A stretch of 64,000 bases of DNA from an uncultured Lachnospiraceae bacterium (GCA_948794795.1 CAQGLR010000003.1:155147-219146), one strand, 5' to 3'. Shown: positions 43,882 to 53,599, numbered from the stretch's first letter. The notes: generated from the sequence alone by a model not told the origin. Numbers and translations: made by a program.

Positions 43882-44991
43882 TTACGCAGTCTGTGTAATC
43901 CATGCCAGATAGGCATTTATAAATGAATCTATATCACCATCTAAAACTCCCGAAACATTACTAACCTCATGGCTTGTACGGTGGTCTTTAACCATAGTAT
44001 ATGGCTGCATGACATATGACCTTATCTGGCTTCCCCATCCGTTATCCACTACTTCCCCTCTTATGCCGCTTGCTTTTTCAAGCTGTTCTTTTTGCTTCAG
44101 CATATACAGCTTTGCTTTTAACATCTGCATCGCTTTATCTTTATTCATATGCTGTGAACGTTCATTTTGACACTGTACTACTATCCCTGTTGGAAAATGA
44201 GTAATACGTATTGCAGAAGATGTCTTATTAATATGCTGCCCGCCTGCACCACTTGACCTGTAAGTATCAATACGGATATCATCATCAGATATCTCAACAT
44301 CCAGGTCTTCTTCTATATCTGGCATAACATCACACGAAACAAATGAAGTCTGCCTTTTCCCTGCTGCATTAAATGGTGAAATCCTTACAAGCCTGTGCAC
44401 ACCATGTTCTGCTTTAAGGTATCCATATGCATTAATACCATTAATCTGTAATGTAACTGATTTATAACCTGCTTCTTCACCATCAAGGAAATCAAGCATC
44501 TCAACTGAAAAGCCCTTTTTCTCAGCCCATCTCTGGTACATCCTGCACAGCATGCTTGCCCAGTCACAGCTTTCTGTGCCGCCTGCACCTGCATGTAGTG
44601 TAAGTATGGCATTATATTTGTCATATTCCCCGCTAAGCAGTGTTTCTATCCTTAATGTTTCAAATTCTTCTTCAAACTCTTTTAATGAATCCTCAATATC
44701 AGGAAGAGTTCCTGCATCCCCCTCTTCTTCTGATATTTCTATAAGTACAAGTATATCATCCCTGTCACTGCAAAGTTTTTCATACCTCTCAATAACAGAT
44801 TTTATTTTCCTGCTTTCCTGTACTATCAACGCAGAAGAAGCCGGGTCATCCCAGAAACCCGGTTCTTCCATGGTCTTATCAAGTTCTTCTGCCCTGTCTT
44901 TTTTATTGTCTAAACCGAGTGAACCAGCCATATTTTTAAGAGGTTCTTCATATTTTGCCAGTACCGCTTTTATATTATCAAACTCTATCAT
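43882..44991 (-). CDS. prfB: Peptide chain release factor 2, without programmed frameshift
   Basis: 369 residues in one uninterrupted frame. The stop-codon recognition motif SPF is in RISPFNAAGKRQTSF and the catalytic GGQ in SSGAGGQHINKTSSAIRI, identifying RF2 (UGA/UAA). In most bacteria prfB has an in-frame UGA near codon 25 for autoregulatory frameshifting. Here the matching place reads SLGLDNKK with codons CTC GGT TTA GAC and no stop, so that control is absent. It follows secA by 68 bases, as in B. subtilis. Confidence 0.95.
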   Translation of the reverse strand: MIEFDNIKAVLAKYEEPLKNMAGSLGLDNKKDRAEELDKTMEEPGFWDDPASSALIVQESRKIKSVIERYEKLCSDRDDILVLIEISEEEGDAGTLPDIEDSLKEFEEEFETLRIETLLSGEYDKYNAILTLHAGAGGTESCDWASMLCRMYQRWAEKKGFSVEMLDFLDGEEAGYKSVTLQINGINAYGYLKAEHGVHRLVRISPFNAAGKRQTSFVSCDVMPDIEEDLDVEISDDDIRIDTYRSSGAGGQHINKTSSAIRITHFPTGIVVQCQNERSQHMNKDKAMQMLKAKLYMLKQKEQLEKASGIRGEVVDNGWGSQIRSYVMQPYTMVKDHRTSHEVSNVSGVLDGDIDSFINAYLAWITQTA

Positions 44992-45059
44992 CCACTCACC
45001 TCAATTTCTATGCCATGGCTATTTATAAACTGCTGCATATCATATCTGGAAGCAGGAAC

Positions 45060-47624
45060 TTATATCTTCCTGCCACAGCACATCTTGTACTTTTTGCCGC
45101 TTCCACATGGACATGGGTCATTTGGCTGTATCTTCTTGCCTGTCCTTTTCTTTGGTGCAGACTGTACAGTTTCATCCTTATTCGTACCTGTAACTTTTGC
45201 TACCTGTTCACGTTCAACTTTCTGTTCTATCTGGATATGTGTAAGTGCCTTTACAGTCTCTTCTGTAATTGCATCAATCATTGCATCAAACATATCAAAT
45301 CCAGCAAATTTATATTCCACAACCGGGTCCCTCTGTCCATATGCCTGGAGTCCTATACCCTGGCGTAACTGGTCCATATCATCTATATGGTCCATCCACT
45401 TCCTGTCAATAACTTTAAGAAGTATAACCCTCTCAACTTCACGTATATTATCCTGGTCAGGAAATTCTGCTTCTTTTGCTTCATATACCTTTACAGCTTC
45501 CTCTTTAAGCTGCTGGATAAGTTCTGCCTTGGTAATATGCTTAACCTGTTCTTCTGAAAGCTTTATCTTCTTTACTGGTATAATAGGCCTTAATATATTA
45601 TTTAATTCATGTATATCCCATTCTTCTGCAGCGGTATCATCACTTATTACTGAATTAACACATTTCTCAACAACATCAGTAATCATTTTATATATGGTAT
45701 CACGCATATTATCGCCATCAAGGACCTGGCGGCGCTCTTTATATATTACTTCTCTCTGTTCATTGTTTATACGGTCAAATTCGAGCAGGTTTTTCCTTAT
45801 TCCAAAGTTATTGCCTTCAATCTTCTTCTGCGCACTTTCAATAGCATTAGAAAGCATCTTATGCTCTACCTGCTCTCCATCAGGCATCGCAGAGAAAAGA
45901 CCCATAAGCTTTTCTGAACCAAACAGACGCATCAGGTTATCTTCAAGTGAAATATAAAACCTTGATTCACCTGGATCACCCTGGCGGCCTGCACGGCCAC
46001 GCAGCTGGTTATCTATACGCCTTGACTCATGGCGTTCTGTACCTATAATCTTTAACCCTCCAAGTTCTTTTACACCTTCACCGAGTTTAATATCAGTACC
46101 ACGGCCTGCCATATTAGTAGCAATAGTAACTGCTCCCTTCTGTCCGGCATCAGCTATTATCTCAGCTTCAAGTTCATGGAACTTTGCATTAAGGACTTTA
46201 TGTTTTATACCTTTCTTCTTTAACTTGTCACTAAGGTACTCTGATGTATCAATATTAATAGTACCAACAAGTACAGGCTGTCCTTTTTTATGCGCTTCTT
46301 CAATATCTGACACAACAGCATTAAATTTCTCTTCCTGTGTCTTGTACACTGCATCTTCATAATCAATACGTATTACTGGAAGGTTGGTAGGTACTTCCAC
46401 AACATCCATTCCATAGATATCACGGAACTCTTTTTCTTCTGTTATAGCTGTACCTGTCATGCCTGATTTTTTATCATACTTATTAAAGAAGTTCTGGAAT
46501 GTAATAGTTGCCAGAGTCTTGCTCTCCCTCTTGACTTTTACATGTTCCTTTGCTTCAATGGCCTGGTGCAAGCCATCTGAGAACCTTCTTCCTGGCATTA
46601 TACGTCCAGTAAATTCATCTACAATAAGGACTTCATCATTATTTACAACATAATCTTTATCCCTGAACATAAGTGAATGTGCCCTGAGTGCAAGGTTAAT
46701 GTTGTGCTGCAGTTCAAGGTTGTCAGGGTCTGCAAGGTTCTTAACCTGGAAAAACCTCTCTGCTTTCCTGACACCTTCTGCAGTAAGGTTTACATTCTTG
46801 TCCTTTTCATCAACAACATAATCACCAGTTTCTTCTTCTGCTTCGTTCATAAGAATATCTATTTTAGATAACTCCTTAGCAGTACCCTTTTCAAGCTGTT
46901 TTACAAATATATCACAAGCCTCATACAGCTTCGTTGATTTACCACTCTGTCCTGAAATAATAAGAGGAGTACGTGCCTCATCTATAAGCACTGAGTCAAC
47001 CTCATCTATAATTGCATAGTGGAGGGAACGCTGTACCAGTTCTTCCTTGTATACCACCATGTTATCACGCAGGTAATCAAAACCCAGCTCATTATTAGTA
47101 GCATATGTTATATCACAATTATATGCTTCCCTTCTGTCATCACTATTTAAACTATTAAGGATTACGCCAACTTTAAGCCCAAGGAACTCATGCACTTGTC
47201 CCATCCACTCTGCATCACGTTTCGCAAGATAGTCATTGACAGTTACAATGTGTACGCCTTTGCCTTCAAGAGCATTAAGATATGCAGGAAGTGTAGATAC
47301 AAGAGTCTTTCCTTCACCAGTACGCATCTCTGTAATACGTCCCTGGTGTAATATTACACCACCAATAAGCTGCACACGGTAATGACGCATGCCAAGTACA
47401 CGTGTAGCCGCCTCCCTGACTGTTGCATATGCTTCAGGCAGTAAATCATCAAGTGTCTCACCATTAGCAAGCCTTTCCTTAAATTCTGGCGTCTTTGCCT
47501 TAAGTTCTTCATCACTCAGCTTCTCATACTCTGGAGCAAGAGCCTCTATCTTGTCAACTATTGGTATTATACGTTTAACTTCATGCTGGCTATGTGTTCC
47601 GAATATCTTACTAATTAAACTCAT
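45060..47624 (-). CDS. secA: Preprotein translocase ATPase SecA
   Basis: 854 residues. Walker A MRTGEGKTLV, DEVDSVLIDEARTPL, cross-linking domain, second nucleotide fold TNMAGRGTDIKLGEGV and RGRAGRQGDPGESRFY; C-terminal zinc motif NDPCPCGSGKKYKMCCG for SecB or ribosome contact. It drives protein export through SecYEG. ATG at 47624 chosen because AGGAG lies 8 bases upstream. In B. subtilis hpf lies directly upstream; here an island of about 5 kb separates the two genes. Confidence 0.96.
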   Translation of the reverse strand: MSLISKIFGTHSQHEVKRIIPIVDKIEALAPEYEKLSDEELKAKTPEFKERLANGETLDDLLPEAYATVREAATRVLGMRHYRVQLIGGVILHQGRITEMRTGEGKTLVSTLPAYLNALEGKGVHIVTVNDYLAKRDAEWMGQVHEFLGLKVGVILNSLNSDDRREAYNCDITYATNNELGFDYLRDNMVVYKEELVQRSLHYAIIDEVDSVLIDEARTPLIISGQSGKSTKLYEACDIFVKQLEKGTAKELSKIDILMNEAEEETGDYVVDEKDKNVNLTAEGVRKAERFFQVKNLADPDNLELQHNINLALRAHSLMFRDKDYVVNNDEVLIVDEFTGRIMPGRRFSDGLHQAIEAKEHVKVKRESKTLATITFQNFFNKYDKKSGMTGTAITEEKEFRDIYGMDVVEVPTNLPVIRIDYEDAVYKTQEEKFNAVVSDIEEAHKKGQPVLVGTINIDTSEYLSDKLKKKGIKHKVLNAKFHELEAEIIADAGQKGAVTIATNMAGRGTDIKLGEGVKELGGLKIIGTERHESRRIDNQLRGRAGRQGDPGESRFYISLEDNLMRLFGSEKLMGLFSAMPDGEQVEHKMLSNAIESAQKKIEGNNFGIRKNLLEFDRINNEQREVIYKERRQVLDGDNMRDTIYKMITDVVEKCVNSVISDDTAAEEWDIHELNNILRPIIPVKKIKLSEEQVKHITKAELIQQLKEEAVKVYEAKEAEFPDQDNIREVERVILLKVIDRKWMDHIDDMDQLRQGIGLQAYGQRDPVVEYKFAGFDMFDAMIDAITEETVKALTHIQIEQKVEREQVAKVTGTNKDETVQSAPKKRTGKKIQPNDPCPCGSGKKYKMCCGRKI

Positions 47625-48199
47625 GAATTTCACTCCTATATAATCTTAATTAAATGTAATAATAAAACAAACTATTCTAAAGTATATCATTAAATCATTT
47701 GGTAATCAACTTATATTTTTTTGACTTTCCCCATTTTTTAGGAATAAGTAATCCCAAAGCCTCTGTTCCAAAGCATTAAAACAATATGGACTGCTTTGGC
47801 TGCTATTTACAAAGAAACATTCTATGGCAGAAATATCCCTGCCAAGACACGTTTATTGTTTTTTGCCATTATAAATAACATTAAAACCATCCCATAACCT
47901 TGATTTCTAACTGCATAGTGACAGTATTCCCACAAAAAAGACAGGATAATCTCATTCCAGAGTTCCTGTCTTTTCTATATCTATAAGAGTTCCGGTTTTC
48001 GGAATACAGTAAAACCAACACAAAAGCAAGTCTTGCGGGAGGGTATTTCTACTTAATCTGATTTGGGAGCAGTGTGAATATGGCATATTCAAGTAGCAGC
48101 GTAGGCATTTTCTGCATGAAAGCGTCAACAATGCTTAATAATTAACGATAATTGACCGATATATAAAGTGATGGAATAAGACGAAAGGAAGAAAACAGC
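47625..48199. other. Intergenic region between secA and the BlaI cassette
   Basis: 575 bases with no gene found. It contains one clear stem-loop: AAAAGACAGGA (47936-47946) and TCCTGTCTTTT (47964-47974), with a better U-run on the minus strand. Just before the BlaI-like gene the stretch AATTAACGATAATTGACC (about 48141-48158) is partly palindromic and could be an operator, but it does not match a BlaI box I know. The left end of the island probably lies in this region. Confidence 0.35.
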
Positions 48200-48625
48200 A
48201 TGGCAAAGGAAGAGATTACACCGAGCGAATGGCAGATCATGGAAATCCTGTGGGCGTGTGGAAAGCCTTTAACCTCCTCCGAGGTCTACAAGAGGATGCA
48301 GGGCAGTGTGGATATGTCAATGAGGATGGTGCGGGTGCTGATGAACCGCCTGAACCAGAAGGATATCCTCGGCTATACAGTAGATAAGCATGATTCAAGG
48401 GTTTACCATTATTATGTGCAGAGGTCAAGGGAGGAATGTGTGAAGGAGAAAAGCAGGAAGTTCGTGGACAGCTATTTTTCCGGCAATGGGACAAATGCGA
48501 TGACGGCACTTTTGCAGAGTTTTGACCTGACGGATGAACAGATTAGGGAACTGGAGGAAATTCTGGAGAAAAGCAGGGAACGGGGAACGGAATCCAAAGA
48601 TAAAGAGGGCGGAACTCATGCCTGA
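48200..48625 (+). CDS. BlaI/MecI-family transcriptional repressor
   Basis: 141 residues. Winged helix ITPSEWQIMEILWACGKPLT followed by SMRMVRVLMNRLNQKDILGY; C-terminal dimerisation helices with a cleavage-type region (CVKEKSRKFVDSYFSG). Repressors of this family are inactivated by proteolysis triggered by a BlaR1-type membrane peptidase, whose gene overlaps this one by 8 bases. AAAGGAAG site upstream. GC-richer codons than secA or hpf, suggesting acquisition. It probably controls this cassette. Confidence 0.88.
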   Translation: MAKEEITPSEWQIMEILWACGKPLTSSEVYKRMQGSVDMSMRMVRVLMNRLNQKDILGYTVDKHDSRVYHYYVQRSREECVKEKSRKFVDSYFSGNGTNAMTALLQSFDLTDEQIRELEEILEKSRERGTESKDKEGGTHA

Positions 48626-49865
48626 CTGGTCACGGATTGGCAGACTCCTGGATTTCTGTGCGGCATATTACACTACCCAGCTTGTGCGGTGTGCGGCTTT
48701 TTCCTTTTTGCTGCTTGGACTGGTGATGCTGCTTCGGAAGATGTTTTTTTCAAGGCGGACATTCATAAGGGGGCTGTTGTGGTCATCTTTCCTGCTCATC
48801 CCGTTTCTTGGAAAGCTGAAGCTGTTTTATGAGAATAAGGCAGTGGTGGGAATGACAGGACGGATAACGCATGGAACCATGACCTGCCTGTGGGCAGACC
48901 GCATTTATATGGCGGGCATCCTTATAGCCGCTGTCTGCATATTTAGAAAGCGGCTGCGCCTCCGGAAGTTGGTTGCCGGAATGGAAAAGGTTTCCCTGGA
49001 TAATATGCAGGTCAGAATTACAGACATGAATGTGACGCCATTTACAGTTGGGCTGCTGAAACCAAAGATTGTCATTCCCAAAGCGGTATGGGAGAGCTAC
49101 AGTCAGGATGAATTACAATCTGTTGTACGGCATGAGCGGACGCATATCCGGTTAGGGCATTTGTGGTCCGGGCTTGTATGGGACGTCCTGCGGTGCCTCT
49201 TATGGGTGAACCCGTTCCTGACAGTCTGCCAGAAACAGTTCCGGGCGGATATGGAGGATATCTGCGACAGGGTGTGCATACAGAACAGCGGGAGGATGGC
49301 ACATGAATATGGCATGGTACTGCTGAAAACCCTGAAACTGCTGCGTTCAGGAAGATCGGGTACGCCGCCCGCCGTTACCTATGCCGGGGAAAGGGAATTT
49401 GCAGACATAAAAAGGCGGATGGGTGAGATTGCCGGTTTCCGCCCGTATCGGAAAAGGATGTGCATATGCATGGCAGCCGCAGCCGTTCTGGTGATGGCAG
49501 TACTGTTTCTGGCGGTACATACCCGTTCTTATACCCGATATAGTGATGATGAAAATATATTGATATATGAATACGCTGGTGGAGAGGGCACTGTCATTTC
49601 AAACTGTGACAGTAACATCCGTCAAATGATTTCGTATGATGACAGCTATGTTTATGTGGACAGAGAGGCATTTGAGGATTTTTGTGCGGCAAGAGATATA
49701 ACTGGAGATGTATTTATCGTTTTTGGCGGTTTTAATAAACTGCCCGGTTTTTCAAGCGGGGGAGAATCCTGCTTATTTGAAAAAAATTCAGAAGCTGAAG
49801 TAGTCAGGATTCCTTATGAAAAGCAGATGAATGACTGGATGGCGGCGTTGCTTAAAATTTTGTGA
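48618..49865 (+). CDS. BlaR1/MecR1-like M56 membrane peptidase without penicillin-sensor domain
   Basis: 415 residues. About three N-terminal membrane helices, then the M56 zinc-protease domain with VVRHERTHIRLGHLWSGL (HExxH form HERTH) near residue 170 and FRADMEDICDRVCI, then another membrane helix near residue 290 (AAAAVLVMAVLFLAVHTRS). The extracellular tail is only about 115 residues and carries no SxxK penicillin-binding domain, unlike BlaR1. It must sense some other signal. The tail has the stretch YIGDED-like acidic residues and ITGDVFIVFGGFNK but no known motif. The start at 48618 uses GAGGGCGG. Confidence 0.82.
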   Translation: MPDWSRIGRLLDFCAAYYTTQLVRCAAFSFLLLGLVMLLRKMFFSRRTFIRGLLWSSFLLIPFLGKLKLFYENKAVVGMTGRITHGTMTCLWADRIYMAGILIAAVCIFRKRLRLRKLVAGMEKVSLDNMQVRITDMNVTPFTVGLLKPKIVIPKAVWESYSQDELQSVVRHERTHIRLGHLWSGLVWDVLRCLLWVNPFLTVCQKQFRADMEDICDRVCIQNSGRMAHEYGMVLLKTLKLLRSGRSGTPPAVTYAGEREFADIKRRMGEIAGFRPYRKRMCICMAAAAVLVMAVLFLAVHTRSYTRYSDDENILIYEYAGGEGTVISNCDSNIRQMISYDDSYVYVDREAFEDFCAARDITGDVFIVFGGFNKLPGFSSGGESCLFEKNSEAEVVRIPYEKQMNDWMAALLKIL

Positions 49866-49904
49866 GGAAAAATTTCAAAAAATAATATCAAGGAGGACAT
49901 ACTT

Positions 49905-50726
49905 ATGGCGGTTACAGGAGTGGTCAGTTACAACAGTGTTTATGAAAACACATATGCTGCATCAAGAAAGGAAACGGCAAAGAAAGAGGAAACAAAAGAA
50001 ACAGCGGTTATGCAGAGAAGCACCGGAACGGCAAAGAAAAGCAGCAATGAGGAATATCTTAATAGTTTGCAGAAGCAGGTGCCGTACATGAAACTGCAAG
50101 CTGGATATGGGCTTAACACAAATAATGACGGCAAGGTGAATGTTTTGGATGTCAATCCTAAGCTCTTAGAGAAGATGCAGAGCGATCCGGAAGCAGCAAA
50201 GGAATATACACAGCGGCTAAAAGATATTGAAGCGGCTACGAAATGGGTTGATGGTTTTGAAAAGCTGATGGGATATACTGCGGTTGTCAGGCATGGTTAT
50301 GTTGATGAGAACGGAAATTTTTCTAATTTTGCCGTTGTAGTAAGAAAAGATGAATTAAACGAAAAACTCCGTAAAGAAGCACAGGAGAATGTTGAAAAGC
50401 AGATTGAGAAGACTCGTGAAAATGCCCGTAAAAAAGCAGGGCAGCTTTCGGAGGAAATGGCGGAAAAAGCAGAGGAAGCAAAAAAGGCAGAAAGAGAACA
50501 GGACAAGACAGGCATCATTGTTGCCAGTACAGATACCAATCAGGATAAAGCGGAACAGTTGCTGTCAGAGAAACTGGAAAAGGCAAAGGACGGAAGAATT
50601 TTGCTTGATAATGACGATATGCAGAAGGTCATTGAAGCGGCGAGGGAACAGGAAGAAGAACAGGCAAGTAAAAAGCAGGGCAATCATGCGGATGCTGTTG
50701 GCGCAAATTTGGATTTGAAGATATAA
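49905..50726 (+). CDS. Uncharacterised protein with coiled-coil C-terminus (cassette gene 3)
   Basis: 273 residues, no signal peptide. The N-terminus MAVTGVVSYNSVYENTYAAS is tyrosine/asparagine-rich. A central globular part (residues about 50-150) has NTNNDGKVNVLDVNPKLLEK, which resembles an EF-hand-like or dockerin-like Asp/Asn loop, and VVRHGYVDENGNFSNFAVVV. Residues 150-215 are a long Glu/Lys/Ala coiled coil. I recall similar Lachnospiraceae families annotated only as DUFs, but cannot verify a name. AAGGAGG upstream. Likely controlled by the BlaI-like repressor (inference from position). Confidence 0.7.
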   Translation: MAVTGVVSYNSVYENTYAASRKETAKKEETKETAVMQRSTGTAKKSSNEEYLNSLQKQVPYMKLQAGYGLNTNNDGKVNVLDVNPKLLEKMQSDPEAAKEYTQRLKDIEAATKWVDGFEKLMGYTAVVRHGYVDENGNFSNFAVVVRKDELNEKLRKEAQENVEKQIEKTRENARKKAGQLSEEMAEKAEEAKKAEREQDKTGIIVASTDTNQDKAEQLLSEKLEKAKDGRILLDNDDMQKVIEAAREQEEEQASKKQGNHADAVGANLDLKI

Positions 50727-50738
50727 GGGGGCGGGGAT

Positions 50739-51287
50739 ATGAATATCAGTAGTAACAATATGAAATGGTTTTCAGGGTATTCCCTGATGAACAGGCTGTT
50801 TTCGCAGAAGAATGGAAGTAACACAGGCGTTTCCAACCAGGCAGGGGCAAATATCAGCGGCAAGGTGAAGTATAGGCACAGCAATCAATATTATAACGAA
50901 GATGGTGTGCCATTCCATTCAAAGGAAGAAGCCGGAAGGTGCATCAAAGGAACAAACGGCAATTGGAAAAAGATTGTATCTGTGTCAGATGAAGTAAAAG
51001 CAGAACTGGCGGAAGCAGTGAAACAGGATTTTATTGCCACTAATGGATGGGGCAAGCCGGACGGAAGCAAAAAGCCCGGTGTAATCAATAAGTATCTGAA
51101 TACAATCCCTTCCGAACAGCGTAATTCTGTTGCGTGGACGTTACAGCGTATGGCAGGGGATTATGCTACAAGGATGGAGAAATTAGTGCGGGAGAATAAT
51201 CCGGGCTGGAAACCGGGAGAAGCTTTTGACACGGGCATTTTAGGCCAGCTTGATGGGACGCCCGGCGGGGTGGATTTCAAGGCGTAA
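50739..51287 (+). CDS. Uncharacterised protein (cassette gene 4)
   Basis: 182 residues, no signal peptide or membrane helix. Begins MNISSNNMKWFSGYSLMNRL; the middle KYRHSNQYYNEDGVPFHSKE and the end GEAFDTGILGQLDGTPGGVD are distinctive. Possibly one of the DUF families of Lachnospiraceae; not verified. It lies 12 bases after gene 3 with GGGGGCGGGG as a possible ribosome site. Function unknown. Confidence 0.68.
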   Translation: MNISSNNMKWFSGYSLMNRLFSQKNGSNTGVSNQAGANISGKVKYRHSNQYYNEDGVPFHSKEEAGRCIKGTNGNWKKIVSVSDEVKAELAEAVKQDFIATNGWGKPDGSKKPGVINKYLNTIPSEQRNSVAWTLQRMAGDYATRMEKLVRENNPGWKPGEAFDTGILGQLDGTPGGVDFKA

Positions 51288-51325
51288 AAATTTTATGTTG
51301 TAAAATTAGAAATGGAGGATTTGGT

Positions 51326-52108
51326 ATGTCAGTAAACATAGAGGGATATGCAAACCAGGCCGGGGTGGTGAACGGTTATTATCAGAATGGCAAGATTGCA
51401 AGCCCACAGGAAAAGGAAAAAGATGCGCCGCAGCAGAAAGCGTACAATGTGGTGAAAGTTTCCATTTCACAGGAGGGCATTGAAAGCTATCGGAATCAGA
51501 CCCGTGAAAAAGGGATGCCGGGCAGAGTTATTGCAAAAGGAAATAAGGAGAATATTATAAGGCAGGCAAAACAGGCAGCAAGCGCACTAACTGCAAATGC
51601 CTATGGCGGTGAACTGGCCGGGGAATTGGAAAAGCTGAAAGGGCAAAGGGCAGGCAGCGCATACGGCATTGCAGACCAGATGGAGGATTCCGTCAGGGCT
51701 TATGGCAATCTTTATGATGAAATCGTGCAGGGCTACCAGAACGGCACAAGGGAACGTTATGTGGAGGATGAAAATTCAGAGACGGGTTTCCGTAAAATGA
51801 CAATGGAAGAAGAATTAAGCGGGCTTGACGTGGCTTTCCAGAAGATAGCGGACAGAGCGGATGCCAGGGAAATGATAGAGGGCGGGTTTCAGAGACTCAG
51901 AACTGAAGGAGGGAAGGGGCTTTCCTCAAAAAACAATAAAAAGCCGCAGGGAACAGACGGAGACGTTTTGGAAACAGCTGGGGAGAAAATGAAAAGGCTG
52001 GCACAGGAATGGAGAGATGCTTACCGGGTATCAGGCTCTAAAGAGGGCGGCATGGAAAAAGTCATGTCCATGCTTAGCAGTATGTTCCTGACCAGCAGCA
52101 AGGCATGA
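51326..52108 (+). CDS. Uncharacterised protein (cassette gene 5)
   Basis: 260 residues, no signal peptide. It begins MSVNIEGYANQAGVVNGYYQ, whose repeated Tyr/Asn/Gly pattern recalls the start of gene 3. NVVKVSISQEGIESYRNQ is followed by largely helical sequence, with GMPGRVIAKGNKENIIRQAK and FQKIADRADAREMIEGGFQR. Such N-termini also occur in flagellar-type or non-classically exported proteins, but this is only a resemblance. GGAGG upstream. Last gene of the cassette before a transposase relic. Confidence 0.68.
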   Translation: MSVNIEGYANQAGVVNGYYQNGKIASPQEKEKDAPQQKAYNVVKVSISQEGIESYRNQTREKGMPGRVIAKGNKENIIRQAKQAASALTANAYGGELAGELEKLKGQRAGSAYGIADQMEDSVRAYGNLYDEIVQGYQNGTRERYVEDENSETGFRKMTMEEELSGLDVAFQKIADRADAREMIEGGFQRLRTEGGKGLSSKNNKKPQGTDGDVLETAGEKMKRLAQEWRDAYRVSGSKEGGMEKVMSMLSSMFLTSSKA

Positions 52109-52156
52109 TGCGTTACTGCATAATTATTAAAAGAAGCAGAGAAAAGGCAGGAAAAA

Positions 52157-52591
52157 ATGGTAGATATCTTTGGGTTTTGTAAATACAGTACAAAGACTGC
52201 CTTTGGACGCATCATTGCTGGAAAACTGCCAGAGGGACAGGCAGAAAAAGCAAGAAAGCGCAAAAAAAGAACAGCAGTAAGAAAACAAAAACAGATAACA
52301 GATGATACATTGTTTTGTGCAGGGTGGATGGTTGTCATTACATCTTTAGGGGCAGGATACTGCGGTGAAGAAATTTTACATCTGTACAGAAGCCGCTGGC
52401 AGGTGGGACTTTTGTTTAAACGTTTTAAACAGAATTTTTCTGTTACTTCTTTAAAAGCAGGAAATAAAAACTATACAGAAACAGAAGTCCTTCTGTGGCT
52501 TATAATATGGGCAATATCAGAACGCCAGCTGTTTCTGGCAGAATGTTTCCTTGCTGGAAAATGGGACAGTTTATTAATTTTACAGATATAA
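52157..52591 (+). pseudogene. IS4-like transposase, C-terminal fragment
   Basis: 144 codons ending with YRSRWQVGLLFKRFKQNFSV, the counterpart of the Y-(2)-R-(3)-E-(6)-K signature (usual form YRxRWQIELLFKRxK). The catalytic Glu position is Gly here, and the N-terminal two-thirds of the protein are missing, so it cannot be active. It marks the right edge of the BlaI cassette. Confidence 0.65.
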
Positions 52592-52718
52592 AAAGTATTC
52601 ACGTTATTTGTCAAGAAAAAAACAGTACCTAAAAAACCAGCTTTGCAGCAAACAGCACCATTATTTTTGTAGTTAATTTTACTATCTGGCTGTCTTATAT
52701 TTACTCTCATTAAGTAAA

Positions 52719-52762
52719 GCCATAGAGGATTTAATAAAAATCCTCCATGGCCTTTTATATTA
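52719..52762. terminator. Terminator between transposase relic and hpf
   Basis: GCCATAGAGGATT (52719-52731) pairs with AATCCTCCATGGC (52739-52751); CTTTTATATT follows on the plus strand. It lies 12 bases after the hpf stop and can also fold in the hpf transcript. Confidence 0.6.
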
Positions 52763-52773
52763 TCCCTGTATAA

Positions 52774-53301
52774 TCAAAACTCTGGTTCTATAAGCCCAAA
52801 TGTATTTCCTTTCCTTTTATATACAACATTGACCTCATCTGTTGTAGAATTACGGAAAACATAGAAACTATGTCCAAGCAGTTCCATCTGGATACAAGCT
52901 TCTTCTGGGTCCATAGGTTTCATTGCAAACCTCTTAGAACGTATAATCTTAATCTCATCATCATCTTCAATTTCTTCTTCTACAAAAGCTTTACTAAGAC
53001 CTATCGCTGACTGCTGCTGGTCAATAATTTTATTCTTATATTTACGTAGCTGGCGTTCAATAATTTCTTCAACCAAATCTATAGAAACATACATATCATC
53101 ACTAACCTGCTCTGCCCTTATTATGTTCCCCTTCATAGGTATAGTAACCTCTATCTTCTGCCTCTCTTTCTCCACACTAAGGGTAACATGTACTTCTGTC
53201 TCTGGAGTGAAATACCTCTCAAGCTTCCCTATCTTATCACTTACCGCAGACCTAAGCCCTTCTGTTACATCAATATTTTTACCACTAATAATATACTGCA
53301 T
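52774..53301 (-). CDS. hpf: Ribosome hibernation promoting factor, long form
   Basis: 175 residues. The N-terminal ribosome-binding domain (MQYIISGKNIDVTEGLRSAV; VHVTLSVEKERQKIEVTIPM) is joined by an acidic linker to a C-terminal dimerisation domain (IIRSKRFAMKPMDPEEACIQ, MELLGHSFYVFRNSTTDEVN). The long form makes 100S ribosome dimers in stationary phase. Start at 53301 with AAAGGAG. In B. subtilis its neighbour is secA, now about 5.1 kb away because of the cassette at 48200-52591. Confidence 0.94.
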   Translation of the reverse strand: MQYIISGKNIDVTEGLRSAVSDKIGKLERYFTPETEVHVTLSVEKERQKIEVTIPMKGNIIRAEQVSDDMYVSIDLVEEIIERQLRKYKNKIIDQQQSAIGLSKAFVEEEIEDDDEIKIIRSKRFAMKPMDPEEACIQMELLGHSFYVFRNSTTDEVNVVYKRKGNTFGLIEPEF

Positions 53302-53511
53302 GAATACCACTCCTTTGCTGTTTGTTGTATTCATTATATCGTACCTGTAAAACAAATTCAAGTAAAAATGCACAATTTCATTTTTATTTCCATGTTATAT
53401 TTAGATATATTTTATAATATACAGTAAATTATTACCTTTTATCTGAAAATTAATCCAAATTGACACACAATATTTTTACATTTTTCTTGTTGAATAATGT
53501 TTATTAAAAAT

Positions 53512-53599
53512 TGTGGATAATGTTGATAACTCTGTGGATAACTTATATTTTAAGGTTTCTAACACTAATCAAATGTTGATAAATATAAATTTATCAACA
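53512..53599. promoter_or_regulatory. Cluster of DnaA-box-like sites
   Basis: Two perfect TGTGGATAA boxes (53512-53520 and 53533-53541) and three one-mismatch TGTTGATAA boxes (53521-53529, 53574-53582, and inverted at 53591-53599) lie within 88 bases. The last two form a 14-base palindrome AAATGTTGATAAAT/ATTTATCAACATTT that could also fold as a hairpin. Very AT-rich sequence flanks it on both sides. The rest of 53302-53698 shows no gene. Confidence 0.6.

Noticed and set aside
53512..53599. Calling the DnaA-box cluster oriC outright
   Set aside because: Neighbouring genes run in one direction, dnaA/dnaN are absent and skew cannot be judged from this window. Kept as a finding only.
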